Assembly (NCBI GenBank): GCA_026004015.1
Contig: BPIH01000001.1
Location: 334,398-398,397, forward strand
From: Chloroflexota bacterium
GTDB taxonomy: Bacteria; Chloroflexota; Limnocylindria; Limnocylindrales; CSP1-4
Direction: 5' to 3'
Length of the DNA stretch: 64,000 bases
Part shown: one piece after another, positions 58,878 to 64,000 of the stretch
Position numbering within the stretch: the stretch's first letter is position 1
Layout of the letters: each line of letters starts with the position of its first letter
The notes under the pieces: model-generated
Databases searched by the model: none
Seen by the model: only the letters and a program-made list of their open reading frames with translations
Told to the model about the DNA's origin: nothing
Made by a program: the position numbers and the translations under genes

Positions 58878-59976
58878 GGGCCTCGGGAGCGAGGGACAGG
58901 CTCGTCTCCGGGTCGAAGAGATGGATCTTCCCGCCGACGACGGTGAGCGTCAGCCGGTCGCCGGGCCGGACCCGATGGTCGGCCGAGAGCATGGCCACGA
59001 GGTCCATGCCGGCCACGTTGAAGTGGACGAGCTCCTCGTTGCCGAGGTACTCGACGACATCGGAGACGGCGTCGATGGTGCCCGCCGCCGACCCGTCCCG
59101 AGCGATGTCGAGGTGCTCGGGCCGGATCCCGAGGACGAGGGGTCGACCGGTCGACGGCCCGACGGTGGATCGGAAGCGGGCCGGGAGCGGGATCCGGATG
59201 TTCGGTGCCTCAAGGACGGCGTCTTCTCCCGAGCCCGCCAGGGTGACGTCGATGAAGTTCATGGCCGGGCTGCCGATGAAGCCGGCCACGAACCGGTTCT
59301 GAGGGTTGTCGTAGAGCTCCTGGGGCGTCCCCACCTGCTGGAGGCGAGCCTCGCTCATGACGGCGATCCGCTGGCCCATGGTCATCGCCTCGACCTGGTC
59401 GTGGGTCACGTAGACCGTCGTCGTCTGAAGCCGCTGGTGGAGGCGGGCGATCTCGGCCCGGGTCTGGACCCGGAGCTTGGCGTCGAGGTTGCTCAGGGGC
59501 TCGTCCATGAGGAAGACCTTCGGCTCGCGGACGATGGCCCGCCCGAGGGCGACTCGCTGGCGCTGGCCGCCGGAGAGCTCCTTCGGCTTGCGGTTCAAGA
59601 GGTTCTCGAGGGACAGGATCGCCGCCGCCTCCCGGACCCGCCGGTCGATCTCCGCCTTCGGGACCTTGCGGAGCTTGAGGCCGAAGGCGAGGTTGTCGTA
59701 GACGCTCATGTGCGGGTAGAGGGCGTAGCTCTGGAAGACCATGGCGATGTCCCGATCCTTCGGCGGGACGTCGTTGACGACCCGGTCGCCGATCTTCAGC
59801 GTCCCCTCGGTGATCTCCTCGAGGCCGGCGATCATCCGGAGACTCGTCGTCTTCCCGCAACCCGAAGGTCCGACGAGGACCATGAACTCCCCGTCCTTGA
59901 TCTCGAGGTTGAGATCGTGGACGGCGACCACGTCGCCGAAGCGCTTCGTGACGTGGTCGAAGGTGACCGTCGCCAT
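58861..59976 (-). CDS. Sugar ABC transporter ATP-binding protein (MalK/UgpC type)
   Basis: A 371-residue CUT1-family ATPase. Walker A GPSGCGKTT (36-44), Q-loop MVFQSYALYPHMSVYDNL, signature KELSGGQRQRVALGRAIV, Walker B VFLMDEPLSNLDAKLR, switch YVTHDQVEAM, and a C-terminal TOBE/regulatory domain with VLGIRPEHLDIARDG. ATG 59976 is preceded by AAGGAGG. Permease and binding-protein genes are not adjacent, so it may serve several sugar importers, as UgpC/MsmK can. Cytoplasmic face of the membrane. Confidence 0.96.
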   Translation of the reverse strand: MATVTFDHVTKRFGDVVAVHDLNLEIKDGEFMVLVGPSGCGKTTSLRMIAGLEEITEGTLKIGDRVVNDVPPKDRDIAMVFQSYALYPHMSVYDNLAFGLKLRKVPKAEIDRRVREAAAILSLENLLNRKPKELSGGQRQRVALGRAIVREPKVFLMDEPLSNLDAKLRVQTRAEIARLHQRLQTTTVYVTHDQVEAMTMGQRIAVMSEARLQQVGTPQELYDNPQNRFVAGFIGSPAMNFIDVTLAGSGEDAVLEAPNIRIPLPARFRSTVGPSTGRPLVLGIRPEHLDIARDGSAAGTIDAVSDVVEYLGNEELVHFNVAGMDLVAMLSADHRVRPGDRLTLTVVGGKIHLFDPETSLSLAPEARAAAA

Positions 59977-60169
59977 GGCAGCGTCCTCCTTCTCCCGGCA
60001 GAGCGCGGGCCCTTGCATCTGGTCGCCGTCGATGCGGCGCCTGGACGGACCCCGTACGCGACATCCGGGTGACGCTTCATCGTAGCAAGGCGGCGGGGCC
60101 GACCACCGGGCGACGGGCCCGGCGACCGGCGAGCGTCGCAGGGGCGGCCCGATGCTCCGACGAAACGCC

Positions 60170-60195
60170 GACGCCCCGCCCGGAGGCGGGGCGTC
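60170..60195 (-). terminator. Intrinsic terminator after the DUF5666-like gene
   Basis: Perfect 11-bp stem GACGCCCCGCC / GGCGGGGCGTC with a CGGA loop, 38 bp after the stop on the minus strand. GGCGTTTCG follows. Also upstream of the ABC gene. Confidence 0.7.
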
Positions 60196-60232
60196 GTACG
60201 GGGAGGAGGGGGAGGAGGAGGTTCGATAGGGC

Positions 60233-61354
60233 TCAGCTCGAGAAGGAGGACGAGCTGCCGGAGCCGGGCGAGGGGCTCGGGCTCGCCTGCGGGCCGGACC
60301 AGGGGCCGAACCCGAAGCCGAAGCCGCGGCCGTGCCGACCGCCGAAGCCCGGGCCCAGCCACCGGCCGAGGTTGCCGGCCCAGACCTCGACGGCGTCGAT
60401 CGAGCCGTCGCTGCGCTGGCGGCCGACGACGACGATCGCCATCCCGGTCTGGACGTCGGCGAGCGTCGCGTTGTCGACGCCCTTGACCGTGTACGTCGTC
60501 GAGCCGGAGACGTGGGCGACGACGGTCGTCCCGTTCGGGCGCTCGATGGTGATCGAATCGCTCGTCTTGGCCGAGACCGTGCCGCCGACCCGGGGCAGGG
60601 CGACGACGACCGTGGCCGCGGTCAGCGTCCCGTCGCTCCCGCGCTCGCCGGCGGCGACGATGATGGCCCCGACGACGACGTCGGACCGGGAGCCGGCCGC
60701 GTCGCCGACCTTGTACGTCGTCGAGGCGGTCGTTCGGATGGTCTCGGACGTCCCGTTGCGGGCGGTGATCGTGATCGTCGTGTCGGTCACGTTCGTGACG
60801 ACTCCGGCGACGGTGGGCACGACGACGACGATCCGGGTGATGGTGTACGTCCCGTCGCTGTTCCGCTGCTGGGCGAACCGGATCTCGTCGCCGACCCGAA
60901 GGTCGGAGACGGAGATCGTCTGGCCGGCCTTCGTGATCGTGGTCTCGGAGGTGACGGTGATCGTGCGGGTCCAGCCGTCGTCGGTCCGGAGCGAGATGTT
61001 CGAGCCGTTGATGGCGGTGATCGTGATCGAGCGGGCCGCGAAGTGGCCGAGGCCGCGGCCGAGGCCGAAGCCGAACGGTCCGGCCGGGCCGCCGGACCCA
61101 CCGTCGCGGACCCAACCGGCGGCCGGGATCGGCGCCGCCAGGAGTGAGTCGTCGATGACCGTCCCGGCCGTCCCCGTCCCGAGGGCCGCGGTGTCGAGGG
61201 GATCGGCGGGGGCGGCGCCCGGCAGGGCACCCATGACGGCGACGGTGCCGAGGACGAGGGTGAGGGCGACCCCGGCGACGATGCCGATCCGGAGCGACCG
61301 GTCGCGGTTGGGTCCGACGGCGCCACGGAACTCGATCTCGAGGTTGTCGGGCAT
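60233..61354 (-). CDS. Membrane-anchored DUF5666-like repeat protein
   Basis: A 373-residue extracytoplasmic protein. Helix at about 24-45 (IGIVAGVALTLVLGTVAVMG), then three to four beta-rich repeats of the DUF5666 type: RSITITAINGSNISLRTDDG, TTITKAGQTISVSDLRVGDE, TDTTITITARNGTSETIRTT, VGGTVSAKTSDSITIERPNG. C-terminus is rich in Gly/Phe/Arg, then Ser/Pro. ATG 61354 is preceded by AAGGAGG; upstream open frame is noise. Function unknown; probably a surface or wall protein. Confidence 0.88.
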   Translation of the reverse strand: MPDNLEIEFRGAVGPNRDRSLRIGIVAGVALTLVLGTVAVMGALPGAAPADPLDTAALGTGTAGTVIDDSLLAAPIPAAGWVRDGGSGGPAGPFGFGLGRGLGHFAARSITITAINGSNISLRTDDGWTRTITVTSETTITKAGQTISVSDLRVGDEIRFAQQRNSDGTYTITRIVVVVPTVAGVVTNVTDTTITITARNGTSETIRTTASTTYKVGDAAGSRSDVVVGAIIVAAGERGSDGTLTAATVVVALPRVGGTVSAKTSDSITIERPNGTTVVAHVSGSTTYTVKGVDNATLADVQTGMAIVVVGRQRSDGSIDAVEVWAGNLGRWLGPGFGGRHGRGFGFGFGPWSGPQASPSPSPGSGSSSSFSS

Positions 61355-61909
61355 ACGTGCCTCCTTGTTGCTTCGGGCGCCGTCGGCCCGCAACCATGGC
61401 CACGGCCGGGCGGCGCAGTCGACAACGGGTGTCGAGTTCGTGCGGTCCGCCGACGCCTGCAGGCGTCGGCGATGGGTGGGAGTCTCCCACTCCAGGCTCC
61501 AGATCATGGCCCGCGAACCTTCGAGGATCATGAGAGTTTTGGGCGAAGGCTGACCCGGCACGGCCGGCCCAAATTCCCGGTTACTCGTGGTGGTAGTAGG
61601 CCGCCCGCCGGAGCCGGCCGGAATTCTCGGATACTCGCCGGGGTAGTGAACCGCGAGTCGGTTCTTCCACGGTACTCACCCCAGGAGTAATTCAGAACTC
61701 CAGAGACCCGGATCGGTGACCCGCCGAGGGTGCCCGAGCACGATCACCGCTCCGAGGACGTGGAAATCCCGGAGTCCGTCGCGCGCTCTACCACCACCGC
61801 GAGTAACCAGGAGAATCGCCGGGGCAACCGGCTCACGGGCGGCCTCAGCCTCGGAGGACGGACTCCACGAAGCGCCGCCAGGCGTCGCGCTCGCGCCGCC
61901 GGGCCGGCG
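61355..61909. other. Gene-free interval with palindrome and dispersed repeats
   Basis: 555 bp between glycerol-kinase-like and DUF5666-like genes, both minus. It is less GC-rich than its surroundings. 61448-61471 is a perfect 24-bp palindrome centred on CTGCAG. 61572-61600 and 61622-61650 are similar 29-mers (AATTCYCGGWTACTCGYS start) and 61816-61787 is an inverted relative. TACTC/GAGTA hairpin at about 61673-61689. Confidence 0.75.
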
Positions 61910-63328
61910 TCAGGCAAGCGCCGGCTCGAACCGGGCGCGAACCGGGTTCGCCCGCCGGATCGCCTCGCGGTCGAGGAGCCCGGCGCCGAGGCCGGCGAGG
62001 CCGGCGATGCCGAGGGCCGTCGACTCCTCGGCCGCGGCGACATCGACGGGGAGGCCCAGGAGATCGGCCTGGCGGGCCATGAGGTAGCCGTTCGCCGTCA
62101 GGCCACCGTCGACGCGAAGGCGCTCGGGCTCCGAACCGAGGGCCGGCACCATCGCCTCCACGAGGTCGGCCACGAGGTGGGCGAGACCGTCGAGGCTGGC
62201 CCGGACGAGGTGGGCCCGGCCGGTCCCGGCACTGAGGCCCCGGACGACGGCCCGGGCGTCCGGCCGCCACCACGGTGGGCCGAGGCCGGCGAGGGCCGGC
62301 AGGACGGCCACACCTCCCGTGTCCGGCACGCTCCGGGCGAGGGACTCCGTCTCTGCGGGGTCGTCGATGAGCCGGAGGTCGTCGCGGAGCCAGTCGACGA
62401 AGGCGCCGGCCGTGAAGACCCCGCCCTGGAGGATGGTGGCCAGGCTCCCGTCGTCGAGCTGCCAGGCGACCGAGGTCTCGAGATCGGGGTCGGCGGTCCG
62501 GCGGTCCCCGGCGTTGCCGAGGACGAAGACGCCGGTCCCGTACGTCGCCTTCAGGCTCCCCGGCTCGAAGCCGGCGTGTCCGGCGAGGGCCGCCTGCTGA
62601 TCGCAGGCGAGGGCACGGAGGGGGAGGGGGCCGCCCCAGCGCGGATGGCGGAGCTGGCCGAGATCGCCCGCCGTCGGCACGACGGCCGGCAGGGCGTCGA
62701 GGGGGATCTCGAAGGCCGCCGCCAGCTCGGGATCCCAGCGCAGATCCTGGAGGGAGAAGAGCTGCGTCCGCGAGGCGGTCGAAGGATCCGTCCGGGCCCG
62801 GCCCTCGTCGAGGCGGGCCGTCAGCCAGGCGTCGACGGTGCCGACCCGGAGGGTGCCCCGGCGCGCCGCCTCGGCGACGGCAGCGACGTTCTCGAGGAGC
62901 CAGCGGACCTTGCCGGCCGAGTAGTACGGGTCGAGGGGAAGGCCGGTTCGCTCGCGGATCCGCGCCTCCTGACCGGCCGCCCGGAGCCGCTCGACGATGG
63001 GCAGCGAGCGTCGGCAGTGCCAGACGACGACCGGCGACAGGGGGGCGAGGGTCTCGGCGTCCCAGGCGACGACGCTCTCGCCCTGGTTGTCGAGGCCGAC
63101 CGCCGCGATCCGCTCCGGACCGCCGACGGCCTCGAGGACCCGGGCCACGGTCTCGACGACGGAGTCGAGGATCGCCAGGGGGTCCTGTTCGGCCCAGTCG
63201 GGTCGAGGGTGGTGGGTCTCGATGGGGACGGCGGCCTCGGCGACGACGCGCAGCTCGAGGTCGAAGGCAATGGCCCGAGTCGAGGTCGTCCCCTCGTCGA
63301 TGGCGAGAAGGTACCGGTCGGTCGGCAT
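61910..63328 (-). CDS. FGGY-family carbohydrate kinase, probable glycerol kinase
   Basis: A 472-residue sugar kinase. Phosphate-1 motif LAIDEGTTSTRAIAFDLELR, VGLDNQGESVVAWD, GTVDAWLTARLDEG, ATYGTGVFVLGNAGD, and the second ATPase half with LRVDGGLTANGYLMARQADL. GlpK usually has NQRE at the substrate loop; here it is NQGES, so the substrate may differ from glycerol. Start ATG 63328, seven bp after the CoxG-like stop; the two are co-transcribed. Confidence 0.87.
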   Translation of the reverse strand: MPTDRYLLAIDEGTTSTRAIAFDLELRVVAEAAVPIETHHPRPDWAEQDPLAILDSVVETVARVLEAVGGPERIAAVGLDNQGESVVAWDAETLAPLSPVVVWHCRRSLPIVERLRAAGQEARIRERTGLPLDPYYSAGKVRWLLENVAAVAEAARRGTLRVGTVDAWLTARLDEGRARTDPSTASRTQLFSLQDLRWDPELAAAFEIPLDALPAVVPTAGDLGQLRHPRWGGPLPLRALACDQQAALAGHAGFEPGSLKATYGTGVFVLGNAGDRRTADPDLETSVAWQLDDGSLATILQGGVFTAGAFVDWLRDDLRLIDDPAETESLARSVPDTGGVAVLPALAGLGPPWWRPDARAVVRGLSAGTGRAHLVRASLDGLAHLVADLVEAMVPALGSEPERLRVDGGLTANGYLMARQADLLGLPVDVAAAEESTALGIAGLAGLGAGLLDREAIRRANPVRARFEPALA

Positions 63329-63335
63329 CGGCGCG

Positions 63336-63827
63336 TCAGCTCTCGGCCGCCGAGCCCGCCCGTCGGCTGAGCTCGGCCTCGAGGTTGGCGACGAGGGTCG
63401 CCACCTGGCGCCGGAAGGTGTCCCGGAGGAGGGGAGCGCCGAAGGCGGCAAGGCGTCCGCCGAGGCTCAGCTCGACCCGGTAGTCGACCTCGGTCCGCGG
63501 GCTGGTGCTCGCCCCGTCGGCGATCGGGAGGAGCTCGAAGGGGACGTCGGCCGTGAAGCTCCCGACGAGGCCCCGCGGGCGGCCGGTGATCCGGAGCCGG
63601 GCCCGCCGCGGCGGCTCGATGGCGTCCAGGGTCGCCTCGACGTCGGCCCGGACGGTAAGGAACTGGATCCGGGCGCTGAGGGTGGCGGCGAAGGCGCCGG
63701 GCCCGCGGGCCTCGATCCGCTCGACGCCGGGCAGGACCCGGCCGAGGGCGTCGACGTCCTCGAGGATGGCCCAGATCGCCTCGGGGCTGGCGGCGACGGT
63801 GACGCGATCGTGGAGGAGCTCGCTCAT
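63336..63827 (-). CDS. CoxG/SRPBCC-family protein
   Basis: A 163-residue START/SRPBCC protein: DRVTVAASPEAIWAILEDVD, RVLPGVERIEARGPGAFAAT, GSFTADVPFELLPIADG, RQVATLVANLEAELSRR. Most like CoxG (carbon monoxide dehydrogenase subunit G), which handles cofactor insertion or membrane recruitment of molybdenum hydroxylases. No cox genes are visible except perhaps the cut gene upstream, five bp away. ATG 63827. Confidence 0.85.
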   Translation of the reverse strand: MSELLHDRVTVAASPEAIWAILEDVDALGRVLPGVERIEARGPGAFAATLSARIQFLTVRADVEATLDAIEPPRRARLRITGRPRGLVGSFTADVPFELLPIADGASTSPRTEVDYRVELSLGGRLAAFGAPLLRDTFRRQVATLVANLEAELSRRAGSAAES

Positions 63828-63831
63828 CGCC

Positions 63832-64000
63832 TCACCGCCCGTCGAGTCGGGCCGAGGTGCCGATGACCGGCACCGTCGCCTCGGGCCCCTCGGGCGCTGC
63901 GGCCGCACCGAGGACCGCCGCCAGCCGCCGGCCGACGGCCGCCCCGGCGACGGCGCATCCCTCGTGGCGCGGCTCCGGCTGAACGCAGCAGCCGGCCGCC
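63832..64000 (-). CDS. Partial gene at right edge, C-terminus only
   Basis: Only the last 55 codons are visible: GCCVQPEPRHEGCAVAGAAV, then GRRLAAVLGAAAAPE, ending VPVIGTSARLDGR and TGA at 63834-63832. It shows three cysteines and an Ala-rich helix. Immediately upstream of the CoxG-like gene. A molybdenum-hydroxylase accessory protein would fit the context, but the sequence does not prove it. Confidence 0.4.
   Translation of the reverse strand, partial: AAGCCVQPEPRHEGCAVAGAAVGRRLAAVLGAAAAPEGPEATVPVIGTSARLDGR

Overview
The window reads as a chromosomal segment of a very GC-rich, free-living bacterium (about 70-75 % GC by eye; nearly every third codon position is C or G). No 16S rRNA or other marker is present, so placement is inference. 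The gene set suggests a high-GC Chloroflexota lineage (Limnocylindria-like), with an actinobacterium as the alternative. It includes a B12-dependent ribonucleotide reductase, ThyX, DUF1918, PAC2 and YbjN proteins, a GreA fusion, many XRE/AAA/TPR regulators, and no outer-membrane or LPS genes. Genes are dense and short-spaced. I see no rRNA, tRNA or CRISPR array.

Layout. 1-8.1 kb (mostly minus): an AAA/LuxR-type regulator cut by the left edge, thyX, an MFS transporter, a zinc-ribbon protein, a cyclase-AAA-TPR regulator and a cNMP-binding protein. 7.7-11.2 kb: a second cNMP-binding protein in operon with an FAD oxidoreductase, a NUDIX hydrolase and a class II aldolase. 11.3-22.4 kb: two XRE regulators, a small exported peptide, a hydrolase, a membrane protein, a GIY-YIG-like/GreA fusion, a serine beta-lactamase-like enzyme, YbaK, methionine aminopeptidase, UlaG-like and DsbA-like proteins, a HhH-GPD protein and a degenerate GGDEF protein. 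22.4-27.5 kb: DoxX, Hsp20-glycosyltransferase, and a two-component system. 27.5-37.3 kb (minus): PAC2, DUF1918, rpoD, an intein-bearing nrdJ with NrdR-type boxes, and cytochrome c biogenesis genes. 37.3-39.3 kb: tandem repeats and an IS256-type insertion sequence. 39.3-48.8 kb: two glycosyltransferases, NYN protein, HAD phosphatase, adenosine deaminase, NAD-epimerase, coiled-coil protein and pepA. 48.8-57.8 kb: prepilin peptidase, M23 peptidase, glgC, YbjN, a metallopeptidase-like protein, nicotinate phosphoribosyltransferase and a TPR protein. 57.8-64 kb: repeats, NUDIX, sugar ABC ATPase, a DUF5666-like surface protein, an FGGY (glycerol) kinase, a CoxG-like protein and a partial gene at the right edge.

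Two features run through the whole window. First, many genes carry a -10-like hexamer (TACGAT, TACCCT, TATCCT and similar) only 6-9 nt before the start codon and have no Shine-Dalgarno sequence. This implies leaderless or near-leaderless mRNAs. A minority (DoxX, Hsp20, DUF1918, ABC ATPase, DUF5666) instead have a strong AAGGAGG-type site. Second, at least fifteen otherwise well-conserved genes are broken by single-base frame changes, often one extra C or G in a run. These include rpoD and nrdJ, which cannot all be dead, so most are probably assembly errors. Coordinates for such genes span the whole reconstructed product.

Functionally the window mixes nucleotide and DNA metabolism (thyX, nrdJ, add, HhH-GPD, NUDIX), envelope and polysaccharide work (glycosyltransferases, glgC, M23 peptidase, sugar ABC ATPase, FGGY kinase), redox and cytochrome maturation, and an unusually large share of one-component signalling proteins.
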